Source of the DNA: Candidatus Kryptoniota bacterium
GTDB lineage: Bacteria > Bacteroidota > Ignavibacteria > Kryptoniales > JAKASW01
Direction: 5' to 3'
DNA: 64,000 nucleotides
Assembly (NCBI GenBank): GCA_036567965.1
Contig: DATCTN010000030.1
Span: 62,001 to 126,000 of the forward strand
Positions 17,740 to 27,740 of the stretch are shown piece after piece. The notes beneath the pieces were generated by a model. It saw only the letters and a list, made by a program, of their open reading frames with translations, made no database searches and was not told the origin of the DNA. The stretch's first letter is position 1. Every line of letters begins with the position of its first letter. Made by a program: the position numbers and the translations under genes.

Positions 17740-19827
17740 GTGAAGGCCGCGTTCGCTGTTCTCATCCTGCTCTACACGTCGTCGCTTTCAGCTCAGAACA
17801 AATATTGGGTGTTCTTCTCCGACAAACCTGGCGTCGGAATTTCCGCTCATTTGCTGAAGACTAAAACCGCCGATCAATTCCTCGTCTCAAAAGGAATTCT
17901 GTCTCAGCGTGCAATCATCCGCCGTCTTAAAGTTTTGTCAGAAGACAAAGTTGTTTCGTCGTCTGATTTCCCCGTTTCGGAAAATTACGTGGACGGCTTG
18001 AAGTCCGAAGGCTTCAAGGTAATTGGGGAAAGCAGATGGTTCAACGCTGCTGTCGTCGTGAGCGATTCATCATCGCTTTATAAGTTAAGAACGCTTCCTT
18101 TTGTCAATGCATACAGGCGGATCCAAGAATATTCATCTCCGATTCAGCCGAAAAATATTCGACCTTTCTCTCCGCTAAGCCCCTCAATAGGGTCACTTCC
18201 ACCTGCGCAGGATCCGGGGGACTCGACTTTTTACGGACCTTCGCAGACGCAGCTCGAACTCAGCGGGGTACCACAAGTTCACGCACTTGGTATTAACGGA
18301 AAAGGGGTGCTTGTAGGAATGCTCGACGCAGGATTTCGGTACGAAGGCCATGACGCGTTAGAGCATATCAAGATTATCGGCGAACATGACTTCATCCAAA
18401 ATGATTCGATAACGGCGAACCAGGCGGGCGATTCTCCCGACCAGGATAATCATGGCACATCAACTCTGTCGATGCTCGGCGCATATTCACCCGGAAATGA
18501 TATCGGTGTCGCTTACGGCTCAGAGTTCATGCTTGCCAAGACTGAATACGTTCCTGTATCAGACTTTAAGTGGGAGGAGGACAACTGGGTAGAGGGAATT
18601 GAATGGATGGAGGCGCGGGGCGTCGATGTTGTCTCTTCGTCAGTAGGCTACGATACTTTTGTCGATTCGTCCGGTGCGATAGACTCATCGCAATCTTACT
18701 TCTGGTCCAGAGGTGATTTCAACGGCAGGAGATCCATCGCTAGTGAAGCTGCGACAAGGGCCGCGGAGCTGGGTGTGGTAGTCGTACAGGCGGCGGGGAA
18801 TGAAGGAAATGGAGATGGTGAAACAGGAACGCTGCTCGTGCCCGGTGACGCGGATAGTATCATTACTGTCGGTGCCGTCGACTTCACAGGTCAGCTTGCT
18901 TCTTTCAGTTCAACAGGTCCGACGAGTGACGGAAGAATCAAACCGGACCTTGTTGCCGACGGCTCGGGAGATTACGTCGCGGTCGTACCGGGACCCGACA
19001 CATACGCGTATGAAAGCGGGACTTCTTTTGCTACGCCACTCACCGCCGGTATTGCTGCACTGATTCTCTCAGTGAGACCCAACTATACTCCTTCTCAGGT
19101 TATTGATCTGCTGAAGACAACTGCGGACAAAAACACTGACACATCGAGTTCTCTTTTTCCAAATGACTTTTACGGCTGGGGAATTGTAAATGCATGGTCG
19201 GCGGTTCGCACTCTTGGATTTGTCGGATCCAATGATTTTACCTACTGGGTAACCGGAACCACCTTGAATCTCGCAGTGAGGGCTTATGCTTCCAAAGGAA
19301 TCAATCTGGCGATGAGCAACGCGTACTATTCATCCGATGGAGCCGCATATTCGGCTGAGCAGGTGTTTCGTACCGATACGGCAAACCAATTCGAGCTCAA
19401 AGTCCCCGTTTGGACTTCACTTACGAAGGATCTTCATTTCTACTTCGATCTTGTTGATTCGGATGGAACGCATCTTAACATACCTTATCGTGGCTTGAGC
19501 TCGCCATTTCAGATTGCCGCTTGGGAGTTGAATCCAATTCCGTCATCTGACAACTACTTTTTGTTTACCAATTACCCGAATCCATTTTCATCGGTAATGC
19601 ACGTAAGTGTAGACGTAGCCTCTAACTCAAATGCCGAGATTGTTGTGTTCGACATTCTTGGCAGGAGAATCAAGACGATTTTCAAAGGATCCGTCGCGTT
19701 CGGGTTGAGTGATTTCACATGGAACGGCATCAATGACAAGGGGGTACGCGTGAGCAGCGGTACATATTTCATCAGGGTTAATATCGGCGGCCAAGTTAGC
19801 GTATTGAAAGCGCTGTTTCTAAAGTGA
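17740..19827 (+). CDS. Secreted subtilisin-like (S8) serine protease with T9SS sorting domain
   Basis: The 695-residue product starts with a signal peptide (MKAAFAVLILLYTSSLSAQ) and an inhibitor-like propeptide. The S8 domain has the triad Asp196 (GMLDAGF), His238 (DNHGTSTLSM) and Ser429 (SGTSFATPLTAG), with the oxyanion Asn in VVQAAGNEGN. A beta-rich region follows. The last 80 or so residues are a type IX secretion C-terminal domain: NYPNPFSSVMHVSVDV, then VFDILGRRIK, ending with GTYFIRVNIGGQVSVLKALF. The protease is expected to be exported across the outer membrane and released or attached to the surface. GTG 17740 lies three bases after the MoxR stop, and its stop overlaps the next start, suggesting an operon. 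Confidence 0.94.
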   Translation: MKAAFAVLILLYTSSLSAQNKYWVFFSDKPGVGISAHLLKTKTADQFLVSKGILSQRAIIRRLKVLSEDKVVSSSDFPVSENYVDGLKSEGFKVIGESRWFNAAVVVSDSSSLYKLRTLPFVNAYRRIQEYSSPIQPKNIRPFSPLSPSIGSLPPAQDPGDSTFYGPSQTQLELSGVPQVHALGINGKGVLVGMLDAGFRYEGHDALEHIKIIGEHDFIQNDSITANQAGDSPDQDNHGTSTLSMLGAYSPGNDIGVAYGSEFMLAKTEYVPVSDFKWEEDNWVEGIEWMEARGVDVVSSSVGYDTFVDSSGAIDSSQSYFWSRGDFNGRRSIASEAATRAAELGVVVVQAAGNEGNGDGETGTLLVPGDADSIITVGAVDFTGQLASFSSTGPTSDGRIKPDLVADGSGDYVAVVPGPDTYAYESGTSFATPLTAGIAALILSVRPNYTPSQVIDLLKTTADKNTDTSSSLFPNDFYGWGIVNAWSAVRTLGFVGSNDFTYWVTGTTLNLAVRAYASKGINLAMSNAYYSSDGAAYSAEQVFRTDTANQFELKVPVWTSLTKDLHFYFDLVDSDGTHLNIPYRGLSSPFQIAAWELNPIPSSDNYFLFTNYPNPFSSVMHVSVDVASNSNAEIVVFDILGRRIKTIFKGSVAFGLSDFTWNGINDKGVRVSSGTYFIRVNIGGQVSVLKALFLK

Positions 19828-21977
19828 ATCTTCGTGTTCTCTTCGATATACCGACCTTAGTGCTGGTCGGGCTGGCATTGCTTTCAGCGGGACTAGCATA
19901 CGTGATGTACGCGAAGTTGGAAGCCCTTTCCCGAACTCGACAATTCCTTTTGACCGGCTTGAGAAGCCTTACTTTTTTCCTCGTATGCCTCGAGGCCGTC
20001 AACGTGGTTACGAGTATGGCTCGCGATTACGAGCGAAAAAGAGAGGCGGTAATCTTGATAGATAATTCAAGGAGCATGTCGCTAAAGGACGGTCCAACAT
20101 TGCGATCTCAAGTTGTGGAGAACTTGCTGCGTAGCAAGTCCTTAGATAGCGTCCGCAGGAATTTCAATGTCCGTTCCGTTGCTTTCGGCGGAGATATAAA
20201 GCGGGATCCTTCGATCGACTCGCTGAGGTTTGACGAGCCCGCGACGAACATTGGAAGCGCTATCGATGAGGCTGCGAGAGTGCCGGGGAATAATCCCGCC
20301 GGGTTCGCACTCCTTCTCAGCGACGGTAACTACAATGCGGGTGAAAGTCCTGTCGATGCGGCGCGTGACGCCGACTTTCCGATTTTTACCGTGGGAATCG
20401 GTGATTCTTCCCAACCGAAAGACGTCTTTGTTCGGCAAGTGATTGCGGCGCCCAACATCTACGCGGGTAGGGAGACCACTGTGCGGGCAATCGTCAGCTC
20501 GTACGGGTTCGGCGGACAGAAGGCAACAGTCCGGCTGACTGAAGACGGCAGGGAGATTAGTTCGAAATCGATCGTGCTGCCCGTCAGCGGCGACATCGAA
20601 GTCCCTTTCGACTACACCCCGGTCTATGTCGGAACGCATGTTCTGGCTCTTAGCGCGCCATTCTTCAAAGACGAATTCAATAAGGAGAACAACTCATCCT
20701 CAGTGACGGTTGATGTGCGCAAGGGAAGGTACAATGTCCTCGTGGTCGCCGGTGAGCCGTCAGCTGATCTCGCATTTCTGAAGAGAACTGTCGAAGACAA
20801 CGCCGACTTCGAATCACAGGTGCTCATCCAGAAAAACGGGGGAGAGTTCTACGAGAAGAACGCAGGCGAAATCCTTTCCAGCAAGTACGACGCAATTATG
20901 TTATGTGATTTCCCGAATGTCCAGTCTTCGCAAACGCTGATTCAGATTTCGAATTTGATAAGCTCAACCGGGATTCCATATTTTTATCTCGCGGGAAATC
21001 AGTTTTCGCCCACCACGGTGAGCAAGCTGCCGCGCCTTCCTTTGACAGTCGCCGGTTTTCAGGGAGGCGAGTTTCAAATCGGTCTATACGCATCGGCTGA
21101 AGCGTCGGCGCCACTGGAGCTGCAGCCTCTTAACTCGCTTTTTGTTTCGAACTACGCTCTTCTCCCGCCCCTCTACTATCAACGAGTCGATGGCTTACCC
21201 GTGTCCGGCACCACAGCCCTCGTCCTTCCGGTGATGAACGGGACGAAACTCAATTCGCCGATTTTATATTTCAACTTAAGGAACAGGAGCGCGGCATTCC
21301 TCGCGTACGGTCTGTGGCGATTGAAAATGATGAGCGCTCTGAGTGGATTGCAACCCGATTTCTTGAATGAATTTATTGAAACTATACTGAGAACTCTGAT
21401 CAACGGCGGGAAACAAAAACTCCTTACGCTTCATACAGACAAAAAAAATTACGATCCTTCCGAGAAAATTCAGTTTAATGCTCTCCTTGTAGACCAGGCC
21501 GGTTCTCCGGTGAGTGATGCCGCAGTAGATGTGCGCATTGAAAGCGAGGGCACCCATAGGACATTCTCGGATATCCAGTTGGCCGCGACGGGGGAGGGGG
21601 GATACTCAGGTGAAATCCCGGCGCCGGGCGAAGGGAAATATGTGTTTGTCGGGAGGGTGTCGGCACTCGCCCCACCTGCCACATTTTATGGCGCCGATAG
21701 TGGTACAGTTGTCGTCGAACCGCTCAGGACGGAATTCGTTCAAACTCCGATGAATGCCACATTGCTCAGACAGGTCGCGTCTGTGAGCGGCGGACGTTTC
21801 ATGACTCCTGAGGAGTTCATACGCCACGGGTTGAACTTAAACCCTGAATGGAAGGAACCCGTTGACTTGACCGACACCAAGAAATTCGAAATCCTATCAC
21901 TTCTCCCTGCACTTGGATTAGCCCTGGCGCTTCTCACGGTCGAATGGACGTTACGAAAGCTCTGGGGCCTGCCCTGA
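19824..21977 (+). CDS. VWA-domain membrane protein (BatA-like)
   Basis: The 717-residue product has two N-terminal membrane helices (about residues 10-27 and 43-62) and one near the C-terminus (LLPALGLALALLTVEWTL). Between them, residues 73-240 form a von Willebrand A domain with an intact metal-ion adhesion motif DNSRSMS (Asp80, Ser82, Ser84). The remainder resembles the periplasmic, glutamine-amidotransferase-like region of long BatA-type proteins (NVLVVAGEPSADLAFLKRTV). The partner is likely the MoxR ATPase encoded upstream. GTG overlaps the protease stop (GTGA), so the protease and this protein are translationally coupled. The function is unknown; metal-dependent protein binding at the inner membrane is inferred from the motif. 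Confidence 0.82.
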   Translation: MNLRVLFDIPTLVLVGLALLSAGLAYVMYAKLEALSRTRQFLLTGLRSLTFFLVCLEAVNVVTSMARDYERKREAVILIDNSRSMSLKDGPTLRSQVVENLLRSKSLDSVRRNFNVRSVAFGGDIKRDPSIDSLRFDEPATNIGSAIDEAARVPGNNPAGFALLLSDGNYNAGESPVDAARDADFPIFTVGIGDSSQPKDVFVRQVIAAPNIYAGRETTVRAIVSSYGFGGQKATVRLTEDGREISSKSIVLPVSGDIEVPFDYTPVYVGTHVLALSAPFFKDEFNKENNSSSVTVDVRKGRYNVLVVAGEPSADLAFLKRTVEDNADFESQVLIQKNGGEFYEKNAGEILSSKYDAIMLCDFPNVQSSQTLIQISNLISSTGIPYFYLAGNQFSPTTVSKLPRLPLTVAGFQGGEFQIGLYASAEASAPLELQPLNSLFVSNYALLPPLYYQRVDGLPVSGTTALVLPVMNGTKLNSPILYFNLRNRSAAFLAYGLWRLKMMSALSGLQPDFLNEFIETILRTLINGGKQKLLTLHTDKKNYDPSEKIQFNALLVDQAGSPVSDAAVDVRIESEGTHRTFSDIQLAATGEGGYSGEIPAPGEGKYVFVGRVSALAPPATFYGADSGTVVVEPLRTEFVQTPMNATLLRQVASVSGGRFMTPEEFIRHGLNLNPEWKEPVDLTDTKKFEILSLLPALGLALALLTVEWTLRKLWGLP

Positions 21978-22135
21978 CCGTTACGAATGGCAACTCCCTT
22001 CTTCGACTTCACCATAACAACTTCAATTGTGTCCTCCCCCTTTTGAAGTTCCTTCGTGATCGGTTTCAAATAAACTTAACAGCAAAGTAATCTTTGACTA
22101 ACCTCCTATTAGTTCCACAATGGCTAGATTAATAG

Positions 22136-23179
22136 ATGCGGAAGATCATGATGGTTGTAATGTCGTGCGTCTCTCTTCTGTGTCTTGACGCCGAGTGTGG
22201 CGCGCAACCTAAAGGCGAAAGCATCGCGCCTCCTAGTGTGGAAGGCAGGATAGTGTGGCTTGCTTATGATTCCCGATTTGAAAGCGCACTGAATCAGATC
22301 GACGAAGAAATTCGTCCGGAAGGCGACTCAATGAAATGGAATTTTTTCCGGGGCGTGGTATTTTGGCAGGAACATATACTACTCGACAGCGCCGGTATCC
22401 CTTCGGCAGATGTGGAGGCGAGCTTTCTGAGTTCCATCCAACTTGTTATTTCGGCCGGGGAATCGAGGCTTTCCGGAGAACCTGATGATCCGGAGGCACT
22501 TTTCTACACCGGTTTCGCGCTCGGCTACAGGGCAAAATATGACGCCGCCGAAGGAGACAAGTTCAAGGCCGCATCGGACGGCAATAAAGGACTGAGCTTT
22601 CACAAGAAGCTCTTGACCGCGCATCCTGAATACTACGACGCCTACTTCAGCCTCGCGCTTTTCAATTTCTACACAAGCGCGCTTCCGTGGTTTTTAAAAC
22701 CGCTCCTGTTCATCCTTGGAAAAAGCGGGTCGGAGGATAAGGCATACGATTATCTTTGGCTCGCTGGAGGAAAAGGCGAGTTCACAAGATATGCAGCCCA
22801 GGAAATTCTCGGCGAGCTTTACGCACGAGACAAGTCTTATGATTCCTCAACGGCAGTGTACCAGAAATTGATTATGCAATTTCCCGACTCCCGACTTTAT
22901 TATTATACAAGGCTTTCATGCATCCTTATGGATGGTAAAGAATATTCACGGAATGTGACCGAGTGCCTCAGCGCGTTGAGCGCCGTGGCGTCCATGAAGC
23001 TGGACCGCGTAGACTCGCTTTATCTTGGAATTATTCAGATGCGGCTCGCAGAGAGTTGTCAGTACACAGGAGACTATTCAGAAGCACAGAAGCACTATGA
23101 CTGGATAGTGAGAGCAAACCGATCGACTGAGGCGGTCAGGATCGCACGCGATCGTTTGGCGGACATACAAAAGCGTTGA
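22136..23179 (+). CDS. Exported TPR-like protein of unknown function
   Basis: The 347-residue product has a signal peptide (MVVMSCVSLLCLDAECGAQ) and is otherwise helical with tetratricopeptide-like repeats: DDPEALFYTGFALGYRAKYDAAEG, AAQEILGELYARDKSYDSSTAVYQKLIMQFPD and RLAESCQYTGDYSEAQKHYDWIVRAN. These usually mediate protein-protein contact in the periplasm. The Cys in the signal region is not in a convincing lipobox. I do not recognise a named family. It lies alone between the VWA gene and ppx/gppA, with gaps of about 160 and 130 bases on the two sides, so it may not be in either operon. Confidence 0.7.
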   Translation: MRKIMMVVMSCVSLLCLDAECGAQPKGESIAPPSVEGRIVWLAYDSRFESALNQIDEEIRPEGDSMKWNFFRGVVFWQEHILLDSAGIPSADVEASFLSSIQLVISAGESRLSGEPDDPEALFYTGFALGYRAKYDAAEGDKFKAASDGNKGLSFHKKLLTAHPEYYDAYFSLALFNFYTSALPWFLKPLLFILGKSGSEDKAYDYLWLAGGKGEFTRYAAQEILGELYARDKSYDSSTAVYQKLIMQFPDSRLYYYTRLSCILMDGKEYSRNVTECLSALSAVASMKLDRVDSLYLGIIQMRLAESCQYTGDYSEAQKHYDWIVRANRSTEAVRIARDRLADIQKR

Positions 23180-23308
23180 GGATAGCAAGTGGACCGAACG
23201 GAGTCGATACAGACGCTCATTCTGGTCAGTGGGCCGTGATCAAATTAGATTGACATTATGCCACCTTGCCCGTAATTTTCTGATGAATTATTTGAGAGAG
23301 AAATCCGG

Positions 23309-24820
23309 ATGGCTGTACTCGCCGCAATAGACGTTGGGTCAAACGCGATTCGACTTTCGATTGGTCGCACGGGGAACGACGGAAAGATAAGCGCGGTTGA
23401 AAGCATGCGGGAGCCAATCCGCCTGGGTCGCGATGTGTTCACCCGACGGGTTATCTCGGACCAGACGATGGAAGAGGCGTGCGACGCTTTCCGGGGATTC
23501 AAATCCGCAATCGATAGGAACGGCGTGACATGGACGAGGGCGGTCGCAACGAGCGCTCTGCGGGAGGCGATGAACCGTGACACATTCATAGACAGAATCT
23601 CGCAAGCAGCGTCCATCGAAATTGAGGTGATCGGACCTGAAGAAGAGGCGAGACTGATCCAGCTTGCTGTCTCCGAAAAGGTCAATCTAAAGAACAAGAC
23701 GGCCCTCCTTATCGATATTGGCGGAGGAAGCACTGAGGTGACGCTGGTTGTCGATGGCAGCATTGTCTCCACAGAAAGTTTTCGGCTCGGCGCGGTCAGG
23801 CTCCTGCAGATGCTTGAGGAGCAAAAGCAAGGCGAGAAGAAATTCAACGTTCTTGTGCGTGAGTATGTCGATTCGGCCCAGCGCCGGCTCAGGAGAGAGC
23901 TCGGCGACAGGAAGATCGATATCTGCGCGGGAACAGGAGGGAACATCGACGCTCTGATCGGGCTCCGTAAAGATATGCTGATGAAGGAAAGGGACTCGTC
24001 GATAGATGTCTCGGAGCTCGACGTCATAGTAAAGAAGCTTTCCTCGACAACGTTTGAAGATCGTGTTCGTGAGCTGAGGTTGAGACCGGATAGGGCGGAC
24101 GTGATTGTACCCGCCGCTATCATTCTTCAGGAGATTGTGAAGGTCGCAAAGGTCAATGAGATCCTCATTCCGAAAGTTGGATTGAAGGACGGATTAATGA
24201 TCGATATGGGACTTGAGATCTTCGGGACCCACAAGCATACCAACCGGGATCAGACTGTTACATCAGCGATCGAAGTCGGGAGAAAATATTCATTCGATGA
24301 ACAACACGGCTTGATCGTGGCGAGGTACGCTGTCGAACTTTTTGACCAGACAAAGACACTGCACAACTTGAATCTTGAACACAGATCGTTGCTGGAGATC
24401 GCATCGATCCTGCATGATGTCGGAACCTACATCAGTATGACGGCCCATCACAAACACACCTATTACCTTCTCACGGCTACTCCGGTGATAGGACTCTCGC
24501 GCGCTCAGATGGAAATCGTCGCGAACGTGGCGCGTTACCATCGTAAGTCGTTTCCGAAGATGCAGCACGAAGCTTATCGACTCCTCTCATCTAAGGATCG
24601 CGTGGTAGTTTCAAAGCTCGCTGCAATACTCCGGATGGCAGACGCGATGGACAACGAGCACGCGTCGAAGGTCAGTTCGTTTACAACTGAATATAAGAAA
24701 CCGAATTTCACAGTACGGCTTGAGGGTGAAGGTGATCTTCTTCTTGAGAAGTGGGCGCTGATGCGGAAGGGAGACCTCTTCGAAGAAGTTTTCGGCGTGA
24801 AGGTCGGTGTTGTGGAATAA
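23309..24820 (+). CDS. ppx: Exopolyphosphatase / pppGpp phosphohydrolase (Ppx/GppA family) with HD domain
   Basis: The 503-residue product has the sugar kinase/Hsp70-like phosphate-binding motifs of Ppx/GppA proteins: AAIDVGSNAIRLSIG at the start and LLIDIGGGSTEVTLV near residue 135. A C-terminal HD-like domain (ASILHDVGTYISMTAHHKHTYYLL) starts near residue 320. Length fits the two-domain form. It degrades inorganic polyphosphate processively, or the 5' phosphate of pppGpp, in the cytosol. Its neighbour downstream is polyphosphate kinase, so polyphosphate turnover is the likely role. A GAGAGAG stretch precedes the ATG. I see no Pho-like repeat in front of this gene, unlike ppk1 and pstC. Confidence 0.9.
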   Translation: MAVLAAIDVGSNAIRLSIGRTGNDGKISAVESMREPIRLGRDVFTRRVISDQTMEEACDAFRGFKSAIDRNGVTWTRAVATSALREAMNRDTFIDRISQAASIEIEVIGPEEEARLIQLAVSEKVNLKNKTALLIDIGGGSTEVTLVVDGSIVSTESFRLGAVRLLQMLEEQKQGEKKFNVLVREYVDSAQRRLRRELGDRKIDICAGTGGNIDALIGLRKDMLMKERDSSIDVSELDVIVKKLSSTTFEDRVRELRLRPDRADVIVPAAIILQEIVKVAKVNEILIPKVGLKDGLMIDMGLEIFGTHKHTNRDQTVTSAIEVGRKYSFDEQHGLIVARYAVELFDQTKTLHNLNLEHRSLLEIASILHDVGTYISMTAHHKHTYYLLTATPVIGLSRAQMEIVANVARYHRKSFPKMQHEAYRLLSSKDRVVVSKLAAILRMADAMDNEHASKVSSFTTEYKKPNFTVRLEGEGDLLLEKWALMRKGDLFEEVFGVKVGVVE

Positions 24821-24992
24821 CTGTCCCGATTCTTTCTCGCCGATTGTAACGACAAATCATCGTAAAAAGAAAATCCACCCGGTCGCAGTCTTGCGATGAC
24901 ACAAACATGCACGTGTGCAAATTTCGCCGGAAACGGCACTGTGCGGGTGAATCAGGCGCTAAATTTGCGTAGAAAATGGATCGGATGCAGGG

Positions 24993-25049
24993 GTTGTTAG
25001 AGGTTAACAATTCCTTAACTTGTCATTGAATCGCGGGGCGAACTATTTT
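24993..25049 (+). promoter_or_regulatory. Putative Pho box and -10 element upstream of ppk1
   Basis: TTAACA (25004-25009) and TTAACT (25015-25020) are spaced exactly 11 bases start to start. A weaker TTGAAT (25026-25031) and GTTGTT (24993-24998) continue the phase. The same hexamer and spacing appear upstream of pstC. Direct repeats of TTAACA with 11-base periodicity are the known binding pattern of PhoP/PhoB-type regulators in Bacillus and, with another core, in E. coli. A possible -10 TATTTT lies at 25044-25049. No regulator gene lies in the window, so the assignment is by pattern only. Confidence 0.62.
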
Positions 25050-25078
25050 GTTGAGAATTGGAGGAGGATCGAAAGGTG

Positions 25079-27349
25079 ATGCATCTACCACCATTGAGAA
25101 ACGCCGAGGAATTTAGCCGGAATGATCTCGATGAAGAACCCATAGCGCCGAAGAATTCGCGAATCTCTAAAGGCCATCAGACTGGGCAGCGCTCCAAAAG
25201 AGCCGGCGAGCATAAATATGAAAGGCCTATAGACTTCGGGTCGTCACAAGTCAGGCCCGTGCTGGATCCGTCGCTCTATATCAATCGCGAGTTGAGCTGG
25301 CTGGAATTCAATCAGCGAGTTCTGGAGGAGGCCCGCGACAAAAGGCATCCGCTTCTTGAACGCGTGAAATTTCTTTCCATCGTCAATTCAAACCTTGACG
25401 AATTCTTCATGATTCGCGTCGCAGGAATACAGGAGCAGGTCCGCGCCCAGTTCGGAGAGCTCTCGCCTGACGGCATGACACCCGAACAGCAGCTCCATGC
25501 CATCCATGAGCGCGTCAACACGATGGCAAAAGAGATGTGCGACTGCTTCTGGCAGGACCTCCATCCGGCGCTCGCGGAGTCCGGGATTCATCTTCTCAAG
25601 ATGGACCAGGTCAACTCGGATGACAGGGCCAAACTTTCCGAACTCTTCGCCCGGGAAATATTTCCGGTATTGACACCGCTCGCATTCGATCCAGGACATC
25701 CGTTCCCGTACATTTCAAATCTGAGTCTCAATATTGCGGCTGTGGTTACGACACCGCAGGGCGAAGAGAAATTCGCGCGCGTGAAAGTGCCGGGCGTGAT
25801 TGCCCGCCTCGTAAAGATTCCGAATGGAGACTCACCAATTCTTCGTTTCGTCTGGCTGGAGGACTTGATAGCAGAAAATCTAAATCTCCTTTTCCCGGGC
25901 ATGAGTGTGAAGGAATCCTATGTTTTCCGAATCACGAGAAATGCCGACATAGAAATTCAGGAGGACGAGGCTGAGGATTTGATCAGCTCAATAGAGGAAT
26001 CGGTCCGCCAGCGTCGCTTCGGCTCAGTGGTGCAGGTCGCGGTACAAGACACGATGCCGGCTCGGATAAGGAACATTCTGATCGAGAACCTCGAAGTGAC
26101 TCCGGACGGCGTGTATGACATGCCGCCGCCGCTCGGCCTTATCCACCTTACAGAGCTCCTCTCGCTCCCCAGACCTGAGCTCAAAGACCAGCCATACCAT
26201 CCGTCTCCACTCGGGTCGGAGGAAGACGGCGAAGACTTGTTTAGCATCATCAGGCATAAGGATGTTCTTCTTCATCACCCTTACGATTCGTTTAACCCCG
26301 TGGTACAGTTAATCGAGTCCGCAGTCAATGATCCCAACGTGCTTGCCATAAAGCAAACACTTTATCGCATCGGCCGTGAATCTCCTCTCGTGCCTCTCCT
26401 CATAAGGGCTGCCGAGAATGGAAAGCAAGTAGCCGTACTGGTGGAATTGAAGGCGCGGTTCGATGAGGAGAATAACATAGGCTGGGCAAAACAACTCGAG
26501 CGAGCAGGCATCCACGTGGTCTATGGCCTGGTTGGATTGAAAACTCACGCGAAGATGGCATTAGTCGTAAGAAAAGAACAGGATGGATTGAGACGATATG
26601 TCCATCTCAGCACCGGAAACTATAACGCCGTGACCGCAAAGATATACACGGACCTCAGCTATTTCACCTGTCGAGAGGAAATTGCCGATGATGTGACTCA
26701 GGTATTCAATTTTCTAACCGGCTATTCAAAGAGAGAGACTTATCGGAAACTCGCAGTTGCGCCTGTTACGCTCAGGGAAAAACTAAATGAACTCATAGAT
26801 CGTGAGATCAAAAATGTTCTGGCCGGAAAACCGGGAAGAATGATCTTGAAAATGAATGCCCTCACGGATGTGCAAATGATTTCGAAACTTTATGAGGCTT
26901 CTAAAGTCGGAGTAAGGATCGAACTGATAGTACGAGGGATCTGCTCGCTCAGACCCGGCGTAAAAAATCTCAGTGAGAATGTGCGTGTGGTTAGCATTGT
27001 TGGAAGATACCTGGAACACAGCCGTGTTTTCTATTTTGAAAACGCCGGGACGCCGCAGATCTATCTTAGCAGTGCGGACCTGATGGGACGCAACCTTTAC
27101 AGGCGCGTGGAACTAATGTTTCCGATTGAAGATCCGGCGGAAATGGAAGTGATCATGAAGGAAGTCCTGGAGCCGGCGCTGAACGACAGGACAAGAGGAA
27201 GGGAGCTGAGGACTGATGGAGCGTACACGCGTCTGACAACGCCGGGTGGCGAACAGGCGCCCGACAGCCAGCAGGCTCTCATGCTGTCCCGTTCGAAGAT
27301 GGGAACGATACCGAAAGTTGTACCGAGGGAATTTCCTCTTCGGGACTGA
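25079..27349 (+). CDS. ppk1: Polyphosphate kinase 1
   Basis: The 756-residue product is polyphosphate kinase 1, which reversibly polymerises the gamma-phosphate of ATP into polyphosphate. After a poorly conserved basic leader (about 65 residues), it contains INRELSWLEFNQRVLEEA and SNLDEFFMIRVAG (N and head domains). The first catalytic domain has the phosphorylated His490 in GLKTHAKMALV and STGNYNAVTAKIYTDLSYFT. The second has His647 in RYLEHSRVFYF. Both histidines are intact. GGAGGAGG at 25060-25067 supports initiation at GTG 25076 or ATG 25079; a TTG at 25058 is in frame but overlaps that site. Pho-box-like repeats just upstream suggest induction by phosphate starvation. Confidence 0.95.
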   Translation: MHLPPLRNAEEFSRNDLDEEPIAPKNSRISKGHQTGQRSKRAGEHKYERPIDFGSSQVRPVLDPSLYINRELSWLEFNQRVLEEARDKRHPLLERVKFLSIVNSNLDEFFMIRVAGIQEQVRAQFGELSPDGMTPEQQLHAIHERVNTMAKEMCDCFWQDLHPALAESGIHLLKMDQVNSDDRAKLSELFAREIFPVLTPLAFDPGHPFPYISNLSLNIAAVVTTPQGEEKFARVKVPGVIARLVKIPNGDSPILRFVWLEDLIAENLNLLFPGMSVKESYVFRITRNADIEIQEDEAEDLISSIEESVRQRRFGSVVQVAVQDTMPARIRNILIENLEVTPDGVYDMPPPLGLIHLTELLSLPRPELKDQPYHPSPLGSEEDGEDLFSIIRHKDVLLHHPYDSFNPVVQLIESAVNDPNVLAIKQTLYRIGRESPLVPLLIRAAENGKQVAVLVELKARFDEENNIGWAKQLERAGIHVVYGLVGLKTHAKMALVVRKEQDGLRRYVHLSTGNYNAVTAKIYTDLSYFTCREEIADDVTQVFNFLTGYSKRETYRKLAVAPVTLREKLNELIDREIKNVLAGKPGRMILKMNALTDVQMISKLYEASKVGVRIELIVRGICSLRPGVKNLSENVRVVSIVGRYLEHSRVFYFENAGTPQIYLSSADLMGRNLYRRVELMFPIEDPAEMEVIMKEVLEPALNDRTRGRELRTDGAYTRLTTPGGEQAPDSQQALMLSRSKMGTIPKVVPREFPLRD

Positions 27350-27740
27350 GAAATTTCTCGCTGATTTCCTAATACCCAAATTGTTGAACGGTCGAAAAGT
27401 CTGAACGGATGACAATATGATTCCATTGTATGCAATTCATGTCCATTCGAGGAATATCTCGGGGAGGATTTGTAAATCCTCGAATTAATGTTGATAAAAC
27501 GATTCTTTAATATTGAAATTTTACATTCATTTAAAGACTTCTTCCCTCGGTAGCTGCCAGGTGCGCTCAGATTTGAAGAATGCAAATCGCTGTCGCCCCG
27601 TTAAGTCTACTTCGAATTTTCCAATTTCTTTATGACAATTTTGTTTGCTTCTTGCCGGGGACCCAATGTGAGTTGTACCCGCATATAGTTTAATGAGACG
27701 CTCGGACCAAAATAAGCAATTGAATTCTAAGGGAGGGGAA
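27350..27740 (+). other. Intergenic region with an inverted repeat
   Basis: About 390 AT-richer bases between ppk1 and the small protein gene. The one clear structure is an 8-base inverted repeat with a 2-base gap, GAGGATTT/AAATCCTC, at 27464-27481. It lacks a following T-run, so it is more likely an operator or mRNA hairpin than a terminator. The downstream end holds the strong ribosome binding site GGGAGGGG (27730-27737). I see no tRNA, ncRNA or Pho-like repeat here. Confidence 0.45.

Noticed and set aside
23245-24123. Long minus-strand reading frame opposite ppx/gppA (292 codons, Ser-rich)
   Set aside because: It lies antisense to a clearly conserved gene, has low-complexity Ser/Arg composition and no family resemblance or ribosome binding site.
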